From Pictodentalium vernedei (taxonomy: Eukaryota > Mollusca > Scaphopoda > Dentaliida > Dentaliidae), in contig JAUFNR010000077.1 in assembly GCA_031216915.1 (NCBI GenBank), positions 62,001 through 126,000 on the forward strand: a stretch of DNA of 64,000 bases, given 5' to 3'. The first letter of the stretch is position 1. The number at the start of each line of letters is the position of its first letter. A program made the position numbers and the translations under genes. Below are positions 1 through 10,411 of this stretch, piece by piece. A model generated the notes under the pieces. That model did not search any database and was not told the DNA's origin. It worked only from the letters and a program-made list of their open reading frames with translations.

Positions 1-617
1 GTATGCTCCGCTAAAGACACATTTTGTACCACAACATCTGGTCCCAGATGTTGTTGTACGAGAGAGGGGCCTCTCTCGCTCGCGGGCCGGCTGGACCTGG
101 ACGAGCTAGGAACCGGACTCAAAGGCTTCCTCCGTTCTCGCTTACTATCCGCTGTCACTGGGTGTGCATCTATTATGTTTATAGTGCTCGCATCACCCAA
201 AATTTCCTCTTGGACCGCATCGGACGAAGCCGGCTGCCGAACCATTCGGTGAATGGACGCTACACCGGGCGAGCTAGCGGACGACATTTGTCTAATCTCC
301 ATGAGCACTTTTGCCGCTAGCTCTGAATTCATTTGTGACGACGGACGCACACTTGAAGAAGATAACATGGAAACATCACCCTGTTCTGGTTCCTCTGAAA
401 TAGAAACTGAGAGAGTAGAGTGACCTTGCGGAGAAAGAGCCGGAATTGCTCTTTCTCCAGAAACAACATATCGTGACACACGTTTCCAATGTTTCTCATC
501 CCAATGTTCACATATAGGACAGGGATTAATGCGAGAACACTGACTACAATTAATACAATGATCATGAAAGTCAGAGGAAGATTTCTTCCTATTACAATTT
601 GAACAACGTCCCTTCAT
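1..617 (-). CDS. gag: DIRS gag-like protein, N-terminal part (copy A)
   Basis: This is the N-terminal 205 or so codons of the DIRS gag-like nucleocapsid protein, running off the window edge. The start is the ATG at 615-617, chosen because it matches the first ATG of gag in copies B and I, just before the cysteine cluster. From that ATG to the edge the length equals that of copy B exactly (617 bases), so the frame is kept. I did not check every codon for stops. The serine-rich stretch after the zinc finger and an Arg/Ser-rich segment are both present. Confidence 0.7.
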   Translation of the reverse strand, partial: MKGRCSNCNRKKSSSDFHDHCINCSQCSRINPCPICEHWDEKHWKRVSRYVVSGERAIPALSPQGHSTLSVSISEEPEQGDVSMLSSSSVRPSSQMNSELAAKVLMEIRQMSSASSPGVASIHRMVRQPASSDAVQEEILGDASTINIIDAHPVTADSKRERRKPLSPVPSSSRSSRPASERGPSLVQQHLGPDVVVQNVSLAEH

Positions 618-1476
618 TGTGAAAGAACAACAATAAGTCCTAGTTACTCGCAAAAACCCCTGACACAAAGATACATAATAACATGATCCATTAATAAATG
701 AAAAAACAATTGCAAAACAAAATAATTTTGAAAAAATATTTTTTCAGCGAAGCCCAAGTTGCTGAAAAGTAACGTTGAGCCCCGATGGATCCGATGGCAA
801 AGTGTGGTCAAAAATTTTAAATTTATATTAAATAATTAATGAGACACTTTCGGATAATATAAATGTATCTTATAGTGAGATAAACTACAGCAAAGGCAAA
901 CAGCCCCCCTCAAAAAAGGCTGTTGCCAATGAAAACAAACAGTGTAAAAACACCAGAAAACATGACTCCAGGCACTGAAAAAACTGGCCCGGAATCAGTC
1001 ATCAATTACACTCTATCTGATGCAAAACAGAGACTCCCAGGGGAGAGAACACAAACGTTATACACCCATGGGTGAAAACGTAACTATGGGGAAAATAACA
1101 GAAAACATTCTGTAACCAAGCAACTCTCCCAGGAAATTTTAGAAATGAAATTTCTCAAAAATATGCCAAAAGCATGGGAGAATTGCAAGGGGGGACTTTA
1201 GAAGGCTAGGGGAGAGGAAACACTGAATAAGCAGTGCAACAATTAGCAAGAATGACAACAAGAGGCCCATGCCTCGAAAATAGGCAACTTAACATAATTT
1301 CATCAAAAAATTTTAAGTACAGCCCTGATTATTTTTTGTCACTTCTTTTTCCTCTCCTCCTTCTATCCTCCTTAGAATCACATTTTCTCCAAAAATTACG
1401 TGTCTGGCATCCTTTAAACTGAGATTTACAAGCACAAAGATCAGTGAGATGTTGACTGATGAAGGGCCAAACAGAG

Positions 1477-1676
1477 AATGATAATTGGCGCCAATTTCGG
1501 GACGTCTGCGTCACTGCGCATGCGCAGTAGAGGCGTAGTATGGAGGTCCTTTAGGACATGATTTCTTTTTGTTTTGGATGCAAATTTTGGGGATTGGGGG
1601 GCAAAATTTGTGTTTGGCCCTGGTTTTGTCAGAGTTAGCACCAGCTAAGTCTGGGTCATTGGTACAGTATAAAAAT
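1477..1676. repeat. DIRS copy A, 5' inverted terminal repeat
   Basis: A 200-bp ITR with the TTGGCGCC and GCGCATGCGC palindromes and the terminal GGTCATTGGTACAGTAT block. It differs from copies B and I at several bases (for example GTCTGCGTC), so A is a distinct copy of the same subfamily. Confidence 0.88.
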
Positions 1677-1855
1677 ATATTATTTTCCGAAACATTTCAA
1701 CAAAACCATATCATGTGACCCCTCTTTGGAAAGAGCTCTTCGAGCTCATTCCAAAAAGGGGTCACATGATATGGCTTTGTTGCAATTTTTTGAAAAAATT
1801 TAAAAAATGATATTTAAAATAATAAATTTTGATATCGTCTGCGTTGGGTAAAGGG
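1677..1855. mobile_element. piggyBac-like palindromic MITE (M1), split by DIRS copy A
   Basis: The remainder of a roughly 240-bp MITE: a central palindrome with ATATCATGTGACCCCT arms, an AT-rich segment, and the terminal GTTGGGTAAAGGG followed by TTAA at 1856-1859. The other end is absent because copy A inserted in the A-rich stretch near it. Confidence 0.8.
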
Positions 1856-1902
1856 TTAACTGGTAGAGTTCTGAATTATTTCAGGTTGTAACAATTTGTT
1901 AA

Positions 1903-2096
1903 CCCTTTACCCAACGCAGACGATATCAAAATTTATTATTTGAAAGATCATTTTTTCAAATTTTTCAAACAATTTCAACCAAACCATATCATGTGACCCC
2001 TCGTTGGAACGAGCTCGACGAGCTGCTTCCAACGAGGGGTCACATGATATGGTTTTGTTGAAATTGTTTGAAATATAATATTTTTTCAACTGGCGT
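1903..2096. mobile_element. piggyBac-like palindromic MITE (M2), right end missing
   Basis: It starts with CCCTTTACCCAAC directly after TTAA (1899-1902), followed by the GCAGACGATATC subterminal block and a near-perfect palindrome of about 100 bp at 1975-2075. The usual far end is missing; sequence changes to a 5S-headed SINE at about 2100. M1 and M2 face each other 43 bp apart. Confidence 0.8.
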
Positions 2097-2100
2097 CAAG

Positions 2101-2478
2101 TGGCGGTAACCGCTTCACGTCAGATCACCGAAGTTGAGCAACGTCGAGCGCGGTTAGTAGTTGGATGGGTGACCATTTCAGCGACTGATTCGTGCTTCCG
2201 CGTTGTGTCCTTGGGCGAGGCATTTAACCCCGATTGCCTACATGGGGGTTCATTGACGCTGTGTACTACAGCGTACTGCACGTCGATGGTGCACAGGTCT
2301 TCAACCAATCTAACCCTGCGTGTGCTGTGGTGCAGAGTTCAGAGTTACGATGTTGGAGAGCTGACAGCTGCTCGTCGGTGCTCGGTGGTTCTCTCCGGGT
2401 ACTCCGGCTTCTTCCACCCATAAAACTGTCACCGACATGATATGACCCTGGCTGTTAATGTGTCGTTAAACCCTAATA
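2101..2478 (+). mobile_element. SINE with a 5S rRNA-derived head
   Basis: The first 95 bases resemble 5S rRNA, including GATCACCGAAGTTGAGCAAC and GGTTAGTAGTTGGATGGG, which cover the internal pol III promoter region of 5S. The body (GTGTCCTTGGGCGAGGC ... GGTTCTCTCCGGGTACTCC) matches the tRNA-headed SINEs elsewhere in the window. It ends in a TAAA/A-rich tail. Retroposition would depend on a partner LINE that is not present here. Confidence 0.8.
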
Positions 2479-2768
2479 AAAAAAAAGATAAAAAAGAAGT
2501 AATGATGTTAATATTCATCAGCGGCTTGATTGTAAAGCCATTATGAGGGAACCGTCCAACTTTGGTGTGTCTTTCAGAGATAACAACAGAGCTTCCATTT
2601 GCTGACAACAGTTGGCTTCGTCATGAGTTGTTCATCATAAATTGGGCTGCTGCTTATGATTGTCAGATATGGTCAGCCTAAGATGCATAGCAATGCTGCT
2701 CCAAATTTTGGCTGTAGTCAAAATATAATATTTTGTTATTGAGCTCTTATTTGTAAATATCAGTCCTA
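2479..2768. other. No recognisable feature
   Basis: AT-rich intron-like sequence between a SINE and a MITE. I saw no exon with splice signals and no repeat shared with other parts of the window. Confidence 0.6.
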
Positions 2769-2772
2769 TTAA

Positions 2773-3005
2773 CCCTTTACCTAACGTAGACGATTTATTA
2801 TTTTAAAAATCATTTTTTCAAATTTAAAAACAAATTTCAACAAAACCATATCATGTGACCCCTCGTTGGAACGAGCTCGACGAGCTCGTTCCAATGAGGG
2901 GTCACATGATATGATTTTGTTAAAATGTTTTGAAAAATAATATTTTTTCAACTGCCGATTTTGCATATTATGCGGGCAGATGCAGGTGATTCGTTGGGTA
3001 AAGGG
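2773..3005. mobile_element. piggyBac-like palindromic MITE (M3), complete
   Basis: A 233-bp element flanked by TTAA at 2769-2772 and 3006-3009. Its TIRs are CCCTTTACCTAAC and GTTGGGTAAAGGG, and it has the central ATGTGACCCCTCGTTGG palindrome. It has no coding capacity. TTAA target sites and CCC... termini are the signature of piggyBac transposases, which would act in trans. Confidence 0.85.
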
Positions 3006-3009
3006 TTAA

Positions 3010-3250
3010 CCCATTACCTAACAAATCGGCCACATCCGCCTGCGTAATTTACAAAATGAGTCATTGGAATACATATATTTTTCCAAAAATTTCAACAAAA
3101 CCCCATCATGTGACCCCCTCATTGGAACGAGTTCACCGAGCTCATTCTAATGAGGGGCCACATGATATGGGTTTGTTGAAATTTCTTGAAAAATCAGAAA
3201 AATATTATTTAAAATAATAGATTTTGATATCGTCTGCATTGGGTAAAGGG
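3010..3250. mobile_element. piggyBac-like palindromic MITE (M4), complete
   Basis: A 241-bp element in the opposite orientation to M3, sharing the TTAA at 3006-3009 and followed by TTAA at 3251-3254. Its TIRs are CCCATTACCTAAC and GTAAAGGG. One of the pair evidently inserted into the flanking TTAA of the other. Confidence 0.85.
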
Positions 3251-3254
3251 TTAA

Positions 3255-3507
3255 CCTATTATCAATGTTTACCTTTATCAGGTTTATGAACATACTTTCC
3301 TTACCTGGTCACAGTCAATTATATATTTTTTTGTTTTACTTTCTGTACTTAATTAAGTTTTTAGCTGTGCAGAGTGTTCAACAGGAAAACGTAGCTTGGT
3401 CTGAATTGAATTAATGTAATATAATACCATTCTTTAGAGAGATGGCACATATACAGCCAATTTGTCTATACAAAACTTATTACTCTGTATAAGTACACAT
3501 GTACAGG
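3255..3507. other. No recognisable feature
   Basis: AT-rich sequence; I see nothing supportable in it. Confidence 0.6.
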
Positions 3508-3815
3508 CGTACAGCAGCTCAGTGGTTATGGCATTGAACTTCAAACTGAGAGGCCCTTGGTTCGATCCCCACCAGGGGTAACTGTATTGTGTCCTGGGGC
3601 AAGGCACTTAATCCTGATTGCCCACGTGGGGGCACAGTGGAGCTGTGTACTAAGGCATACTGCACATTGATGGTGCACCTGTCTTCAACCAATGCAAACA
3701 CTGTTTGTGAGGAGTTAGTACGATGGAGAGTCTGGTAGTTACTCGCTATTGCTTGGTGGTTCTCTCTGGGTACTCCGGCTTCCTCCACCCAGAAAACTGT
3801 CCGACTTGAGGTGAC
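3508..3815 (+). mobile_element. tRNA-headed SINE (3' truncated)
   Basis: The head has pol III box-like motifs: an A box around CAGCTCAGTGGTTATGGC and a B box at GGTTCGATCCC. It continues into the shared SINE body (GTGTCCTGGGGCAAGGC, GGTTCTCTCTGGGTACTCC). The usual tail is missing. DIRS copy F begins about 50 bp downstream. Confidence 0.8.
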
Positions 3816-3899
3816 CATTACGCACAGCTCCAACAGTCGCATGAATTACTTCACTATTAATGGAGACAAAAGCGAGCAAAACTGACTAATTTCGCTCTG

Positions 3900-4680
3900 G
3901 GTAACAGCAGACGAACCAGATTGTTGCGAGTCTCAAAGCTCATTTTGCGAGTCTCAAAGCTCATTGTGAATAGACGACTTGTACGGAGCTAGATACGACT
4001 TTTTCTCGTTTACGATGAAACCGAGACGTCAGAGTAATAGAAGCAGTCTCTGAACATCGTTCTGAAGAATAATTCTGTTGCCGTATCCCTGTAGAAGGAC
4101 GTCCAAGTAAGTCAACGTTACCGCAGACAAATGAGCTTGTAAGTATGATATTACTGAGTTCATTATTCGAGTGAACACCCAGGGAGCCAGATTCAGACCA
4201 AAGCATATTGCTCTGAACTGATACACCTTCCCTTGTATGGCGAACTGCAGGTACTTTTAGAATGCCGGATGTACCAGGACATGAAAGTATGCATCCTTAG
4301 CTTTATGCTTGCCGCATAGTCCATCACTTGAACGCTCGCTTTTACCAACCGAATGATCTCCATAAATAAATTTTTGGAGCCATGATAAGCTTGTTATCCA
4401 GCTCAAGTCTATTAACGGTCGGAACGAGCCTTCTGGCTTCAGTACCAGGAACAGGTGACTGTAAAAATCTTGAGAATCCTGATTCTCGATGACCTGTATT
4501 GATTCCTTTGATAAGAGAGCATATATCTCCGGCAGGAGAAACTCTCTTATGCAAGAATTTGATGGAAGATTTGTCCAATGCGGACAACTTGTTAGTGGGG
4601 TTTTTGCTCAGAATGATAGCCGTAAGCCATCCGAGACTACACTTCTCACCCATTGATCTTCCGTGATTATTATCCATTTT
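3900..4680 (-). pseudogene. DIRS pol remnant (RT palm), copy F
   Basis: Fragments in different frames match the DIRS reverse transcriptase: CFGLNLAPWVFTRIMNS, a decayed YLDD motif reading YLDV, and RRLVPTVNRLELDNKLI in the fingers region. The second catalytic aspartate is replaced by valine, and frameshifts and stops break the frame, so it is non-functional. The order (YLDD region at low coordinates, fingers at high) matches a minus-strand gene. Confidence 0.8.
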
Positions 4681-4744
4681 TTTGCAGAGCTTGATAACCT
4701 TCCGCTAACTGGCCAGCAATAGAGGTCTAAACCATCACCTCTAT

Positions 4745-6660
4745 GACCTGCGAGGCTTACGGGAGGAGGAACCATGTCCTCCCTGTGAAAAACCTCATCT
4801 CATCGGCCTAGGGGCGTCTGACCTATAGCCCCGATCAGATCTACACCCCTTTCCCGAGTAGCTATACTCATGACTTCCAGAGTAATTATAAGAGGGTTTC
4901 TGTACCCTCGTGAGGAGTTTCCTTTTGATTTTTGTCTGGAATGTCACCCTTTACTCTTGTCTGCTGAAGTGGGTCGTTGATATGCCGACTTCAAAAGTAG
5001 AGCACTAGATGCTTTCTTAATAGCCTGTTCATAGACTAATGAAAGCTAGTTGTTGAAAATAAAATGTCCAGAAACCGGAGCGACTTGGAGAGAGCTTTTC
5101 ACCTTGTCATCTTATCAGTGATGACGACACAAGGGCAACATCACATCTGATTAACTCCAGATTAGCCACTGTTAGGGCGGAGTTATACGTGGTATACATA
5201 ATTGCCCTGGAAAGAACTCTAAGAGAGGTATGAACGTCCTCAAATTCCTTTCCCTTGAGACATTGCCTCATAGATCTGCTCAAGACACCTGCATAAACTG
5301 AACCGGAAAAGAAAGGACATCCTCCTTTGTCCATATAAAGTCTGTGCCTAATGACGCCAGCGGTTTCTCTCTTGTCGTTGCAGCATTCTGATTCAGCGGA
5401 ACAAAATCAGGGTAGTATTGATGGATGCAAGCCATCGCAACCATGTACTGTTCAAAAAGGGAAGGGTAATCATCTTCCTTATCCCCTTCACCATCAGAGA
5501 GAATCAGTTGCAAATCTTGGTCCATTGCATCTGTGTGAACAGACTGGACCGACCCAGCACTGTCCAACAGCTCAGATTCTGAGTCTGAGGGAGGCTGCAT
5601 CTGCACTTGCTGGGATGCTGCTATCAGCTACGCAATCTGCGGCAGCAAGTCCGTCATCGATGCCTGAGGAGCAGCGGTCTTCCGTTCCTTAGCCACATGC
5701 TGCTCCCGGGATGGGGTGTCGGAAACGGATCCTTTCTCCGAACATCCCGATGATCAAGGCCTTGTCTCCTTAGCTACCAGATGGTCCGACTTCACGGGCG
5801 AAGAGTGGTTCCGTCTTCGTACAACAGGCTGGATATCAAGGATGTGGTCTTGTGTGCTTAAATAAAGTAGAGGAGGAAGCTGTGACTGAAGCCAACCCCG
5901 GCTGCAGGCTAGACGGAGCATCCCACGCGAGGGGTGGACATATGATCCGTCTCGTGCACGTTTCCAACCAGAAAACTTCATTTCGGCCTTGTGAAACGTA
6001 GCGGAGGACGCCTTGACTGAAGCCAACCACGGCTGCAGACTAAAAGAGCATCCCGAGTGGAGGGCGGACATATGCTCCGGCTTGTGCGAGTTTTTCAAGA
6101 CAACATCTGACGCCAGATGTTGCTAGATTAGAGAGGGGGGGTGGGGGGGGTGGGGCTCTCCCGCTCGCAGTCTATCAGACCTCGCCGAGTACAAGAACTT
6201 GCGGACTTCCTCCCTATTTTCGTTGTCGCTGGGTGAGCTATTTATATTATAGTGCTCGCTCTACCCAATCCACTTCTTAGACTGCAACAGACTTACCCAG
6301 CATCACGGCACCCACGGATGGAGTACCGCTTCACGGGTGGAGCTAGCCACTTGCAAGAGATTAAAACCTTTAACAAAAGGCCCTAACTCTTGCAATAATG
6401 AGCACTGCAGATAGCTCTATATGCTCCACGGAGTGCGACGGCGGTAGCACACTTGGATGGGTGTCAGAATATCATCACCATGTTCATGTTCCTAGAAATA
6501 GAAACTGACAGAATGAATTAAAATGCGGTGAGAGGCTCTGATCCTCAGAACCTCACTGCCAACAGCACACCATGACACCCGACTCCAACATCAGTGCAAC
6601 ACAAGAATGAGTCTGCAGGAGTGTATCGACTAAGGTCGATATCAGTCCTCCAAACTCCAC
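4745..6660 (-). pseudogene. DIRS gag remnant, copy F
   Basis: Disrupted gag sequence. The best stretch (about 5100-5330) reads LRVLSRAIMYTTYNSALTVA and then NLELIRCDVAL, matching the central gag region of copies B and I. A tandem duplication of about 131 bp lies at 5870-6130, where the GACTGAAGCCAAC block recurs. The extreme N-terminal coding part is lost next to a hAT-like insertion. Stops and frameshifts are frequent. Confidence 0.75.
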
Positions 6661-6679
6661 AACAATAAATATATATATA

Positions 6680-7871
6680 CAGACATGTTAACCTCCAGAA
6701 TAATTTTTCAGGGAACCTGAGGGTGATTTTCAGGGAAATGGGATGGATTTCAGGGAAAAGTTCGCGCGGGGGCAAAATAAAAGAAAAAAACTTGTGAATT
6801 TTCAGCTCACGGACCACTATTAACACAAGGTTATATCCAGAACTAGTTGTCAACTATGCTGATGCATTTATGCTAAGTTGAAAAATTAAAAAAATCATAA
6901 AATAACTGTTGATTTGACCCCCCCCCCATATCCTCTTCTTCATGAGCCCCCCCTCCCCCCACCCCCCCACCCACCCACACTGTCCCACAGAGCACATCCA
7001 CCTGTGGTTTGCTCTTATCAAAGTCTATTTAGCTAATAATTTCCCAAGTCTGGAAATGTTAAAAGGAAAAGATGTCCTGATGTTCAGTTACTTCAAGAAC
7101 ATTAGTACTCAGAGTCAGAAAGTATCTTCATCAAACTTCATGCATGTGGGACGCTTATGCCCTAAACAAAACTTTTCTTTTCATCATTGAAGCATTTTTG
7201 TTCAATTCCATTCAAAATTTTCTGGTTACAGATGGCCTACAGTTAACAGTTCTGTAGTCAGCACAACAGAATAAATGTGGTGTTAGAAAAAAAGTCCATT
7301 GTGTTTAAATATGCTGTCATAATTTTTCGGCATCCTAAGCGACATTAACCTACTTTTAAGCTGTGCTAAATAGTTGATGTTTACCTTTTGATTTTGGAAA
7401 AGGGATGAGAATTAGTAAAAGCTATTCTATGAAGGAATAAATAAATATATATTATTTAATTCCTTTTCATATATTTTAATTCCCAAAAACTGCATTTAAA
7501 TGAAGGTGGAGTTTTCAATTTTTTGAAAGTAAGTCACCTATTTTCACTTCGACACTCGCACATTTATCACAAATCTCCGAAGAAAAACCCCAGAAATAAA
7601 CATGAACACAGTTGAAATATATATCGTAAAATAGCCTTTTCTTAAATAAATTTAACTTAAATCCATATTTTACTGCTTCGTGAGTTTTTACCAGAGTTTG
7701 AAATGCATGTGATTTGACTCCGATCGTTTTTCATAAGTTACAACAGGAACGAAATATTTGACTGTTGTTTTCCGGGATTTTTGGTCCAAAACTGATTCCC
7801 GTCCGGGAGGCCGGGAACTACACTGAAATTTTGGGATTTTCCCGGGCATTCCGGGAGAGTTAACATGTCTG
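6680..7871. mobile_element. hAT-like non-autonomous DNA transposon in copy F
   Basis: It starts CAGACATGTTAACCTCC and ends with the inverted match GGAGAGTTAACATGTCTG. The flanks are 8-bp TATATATA copies at 6672-6679 and 7872-7879, the length hAT elements duplicate. There is no transposase-like ORF in 1.19 kb. A C-rich stretch lies at 6918-6980. The simple-sequence nature of the duplication lowers certainty about the superfamily but not about the insertion. Confidence 0.7.
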
Positions 7872-8361
7872 TATATATAACTGAGATACATTAATAATAA
7901 CAATCATAATTAAATTCAAAATATTTTTTGTAAACAAAAAATTTTGAAAAAATGCCCAAGTTCCCAAAGGGAACATTAAGAGCCCAAGGGCATCCCGATA
8001 GAGCCTAAGTGTGGACAAAATCCAAATTTGTTTGAGCTACACTACCAGAATAGTAATCCATGTATCCTACAGTATCCTACGGTAATAGAATATAAAAAAC
8101 TACCTATATATGAGGATGTTGACAATGTAAACAACGTCAATGTAAACAAGACATCAGGCACACAAAAAGGCCCAAAGTCAGATCCAATTGAAATGCTATC
8201 AGATGCAAAGCTAGATCTTCATATGAAGAAAAATGATAAAAATGCAAGACTAAACGGCCTAACACCCCTAGGGTGAGGACGTAACCCTACGGAAGAAACA
8301 GAATAATATTCTGTAATAAAGTTAAACTCGCAAGAAATTTAATAAAAAATTTCAATAAAAA

Positions 8362-8589
8362 GTTAAAAAATTTATAGTAATTTATATATTTTTTATACTT
8401 ACCAATGACCCAGACATAGCTGGTGCTAACTCTTAAAATATAGGGCCAAACACAAATTTTGCCCCCCAATCCCCAAAATTTGCATCTAAAACCAAAGAAA
8501 ACATGTCCTGAAAGGCCCTCCACACTTCGCCCCTACTGCGCATGCGCAGTGTCAAGGACGTTCCGAAATTGGCGCCATTAATCATTCTA
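8362..8589. repeat. DIRS copy C, 3' ITR (extended form)
   Basis: It pairs with 22173-22374. It shares the subfamily markers GCCCCTACTG and ACGTTCCG with the right ITR of C, which confirms the pairing across the nested B insertion. The outer 27 or so bases are the one-sided extension. Confidence 0.88.
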
Positions 8590-8663
8590 ATAACCAGTGC
8601 CTGGTAAGCGCTATGTACTCAGCGGGGAGGCAAGAGTTCCCAACTCCTGGGAGGGACATCCCC

Positions 8664-8752
8664 GTCTGGGTCATTGGTAAGTATAAAAAATATATAAATT
8701 ACTATAAATTTTTTATCATTTTTATACTGTACCAATGACCCAGACATAGCTG
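8664..8752. repeat. DIRS copy C, internal complementary region
   Basis: 89 bp made of the reverse complement of the 3' terminus joined to that of the 5' terminus. One base of the junction GTTAAA block has decayed (TTATC for TTAAC). Confidence 0.88.
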
Positions 8753-9420
8753 AATAGTAAAAAGGCTGGAGGGCCAAGGACATAGAGCAAAATGGAATAC
8801 GCTCAATAAAATAAAATAGAGTCATCCCCTGTAGGGAAAAAGAAATAATAGGCCTTACATGTATCTTTCTTATTTATGATAAATTAGAAAGATACAACAC
8901 CTTCCAAAATTGAGCTTAATACATCCATGTACTCTATTAATATCCAATATAATCCTTATACTAATAATTTTTAAAGTAAGCCAATAAATAAAGTAAGTCT
9001 ATAGAATAGAGACTCTTATACTCCTAAAAGTGTCTGAGGATTGCATAATCATGTCCGTTGACATATGCAATATTCAAAAGCTATACTTTAAAAACTAAGA
9101 CTTGAATGAATTTTAAAAACCTAAACTTCTCACTAAACAACCATCCCAATAACAGCTCAGAATAACTAACTCCGGAGGAGGTATCCCCTTGTTTTCATAG
9201 TAAAACAGGTGACCCAAGGGAACACCCTCCCCCCCCCCCCCTTTTTCTTGCCCTGGGTCAAATAGCCCACAGCGAAGAGGGCAGCAGAACGGAGACACTG
9301 CCGAAACAGACAGCCTACCTAGCTATAGTAGCAACTGTTAAGTGAATGACATTCTGAGCAGTAGATAATAGACCTAACAATAGAGGCCTCCAGAAATGGA
9401 CTCGATATTTCTGAGATAAA

Positions 9421-9648
9421 GTTAAAAAATTTATAGTAATTTATATATTTTTTATACTTACCAATGACCCAGACTTAGCTGGTGCTAACTCCACAAAAAC
9501 CAGGGCCAAACACAAATTTTGCCCCCCAATCCCCAAAATTTGCATCCAAAACAAAAAGAAATCATGTCCTAAAGGACCTCCATAGTACGACTCTACTGCG
9601 CATGCGCAGTGACGCAGTCGTCCCGAAATTGGCGCCAAATATCATTCT
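9421..9648. repeat. DIRS copy B, 3' ITR (extended form)
   Basis: Inverted partner of 16335-16534. The first 27 or so bases (GTTAAAAAATTTATAG...) have no partner in the other ITR; they are the known DIRS-type one-sided extension. Confidence 0.92.
9597..9640. promoter_or_regulatory. NRF1-like and E2F-like palindromes in 3' ITR, copy B
   Basis: TGCGCATGCGCA at 9597-9608 matches the palindromic consensus of metazoan NRF1. TTGGCGCCAAA at 9629-9639 matches an E2F site on the minus strand. Both recur in the opposite ITR. Binding is inferred from sequence alone. Confidence 0.5.
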
Positions 9649-9722
9649 TACTGGCAGTGCCTGGTCAGCGCTATGTACTCAGCGGGGAGGCAAGAGTTCC
9701 CAACTCAGGGAGGGCCATCCCC

Positions 9723-9811
9723 GTCTGGGTCATTGGTAAGTATAAAAAATATATAAATTACTATAAATTTTTTAACATTTTTATACTGTACCAATGACCC
9801 AGACTTAGCTG
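9723..9811. repeat. DIRS copy B, internal complementary region
   Basis: Bases 9723-9776 are the reverse complement of the element's left terminus and 9777-9811 of its right terminus. The two arms abut as they would in a circular intermediate (TATAAAAAT joined to GTTAAAAAA). This is the hallmark of DIRS1-type elements, where it is thought to template completion of a circular DNA. Confidence 0.92.
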
Positions 9812-9918
9812 AATAGTAAACAGGCTGGAGGGCCTAGGACATAGAGGAAAATCCAATAAGCTCAATTATAAAATAAAGAGGTAACCCCTTAAGGAGAAAA
9901 GGAGTATTAGGCTTTACA

Positions 9919-9957
9919 TGTATCTTTCTTATTTAATATTTAAATTAGAAAGATACA
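9919..9957. other. Conserved hairpin downstream of YR, copy B
   Basis: TGTATCTTTCT and AGAAAGATACA form an 11-bp stem with a 17-base AT loop. The same hairpin sits at the same place in copies C, E, H and I, and decayed in D. The loop varies while the stem is kept. Function unknown; it lies in the 3' untranslated part of the genomic RNA. Confidence 0.65.
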
Positions 9958-10411
9958 CTTCCCTTAATAATTGAGCACAATAACATTCATGTTCTCTATT
10001 AACATCCAGTATAACCTTTATACTAATTATTTTTAAAGCAAGCCAATAAATAAAGTAGTCCAGAGAATTGAGACTCTTTATAATCATTTAAAAGTGTCCG
10101 AGTATTGTATATTAAAGCCCGTTTGACACTTGACATCTACAAATGCTTCACACCGAGCTACACTTTAAAAATAAGACATGAATGAAATTAAACATTAATA
10201 TTACACTTTAAAACCATCCCGGAAGCGACTCAGAAATACTGTCTTGGAGGAGACATTCCCTTGCTTTTCACTATAAAGCAGGTGACCTAAGGGAACACCC
10301 GCCCCCCCCCCCCCTTCCCCTTGCCCTGGGTCAAATAGCCCAGAGCGAAGAGGGCAGCCGGACGGAGTCACTGCCGGAACAGAAAGCCTGCATAACTATA
10401 GTTGCAACTGT

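Larger units (their letters stand above)
1..1676 (-). mobile_element. DIRS copy A, 5' end only (cut by window edge)
   Basis: This is the 5' end of a DIRS-type retrotransposon: the start of gag, a leader of about 860 bp and the 5' (right-hand) ITR. It is collinear with the same part of copy B at 14828-16534. It carries the 'TAAGTCT' ITR variant of the autonomous subfamily. The element ends in AAAAAT at 1676 and the flank resumes inside a palindromic MITE. The 3' part lies outside the window. Confidence 0.9.
3868..8361 (-). mobile_element. Old DIRS copy F, part 1 (interrupted by C and B)
   Basis: A highly diverged DIRS copy whose homology to copy B starts at about 3868 (B 12520). It holds a pol remnant, a gag remnant and a leader, and resumes at 22375 after the C/B insertions. 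Its 3' part (YR, ICR, 3' ITR) is missing, so it is truncated on the left. Homology to the B leader is seen around 7920-8000 (the GTTCCCAAAGGGAAC region) and 8270-8310 (the ACAGAATAATATTCTGT hairpin). Confidence 0.8.
8362..9420 (-). mobile_element. DIRS copy C, 3' part (interrupted by B)
   Basis: The 3' ITR, ICR and 3' untranslated part of a non-autonomous DIRS copy of the 'CATAGCT' ITR subfamily. It begins GTTAAAAAATT after A-rich F sequence and stops at 9420 where copy B enters. The remainder is 16535-22374. It carries the conserved 11-bp-stem hairpin at 8860-8896 and a C-tract near 9230. It is nearly identical to copy E (30475 onward). Confidence 0.9.

Noticed and set aside
2103-2195. 5S rRNA gene
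   Set aside because: It diverges from 5S at many positions, lacks the 3' part and terminator, and runs straight into a SINE body.
3256-3330. Snurportin exon ending at the CCAG/GTAAGG donor near 3301-3306
   Set aside because: No snurportin-like reading frame upstream of that donor; a chance splice-like word.
3508-3580. tRNA gene (and similar heads at 57725-57792 and 60090-60146)
   Set aside because: No cloverleaf with matching acceptor stem; all are SINE heads.
6942-7190. Transposase inside the hAT-like element
   Set aside because: The 82-residue ORF has no transposase motif and covers a C-rich simple sequence.
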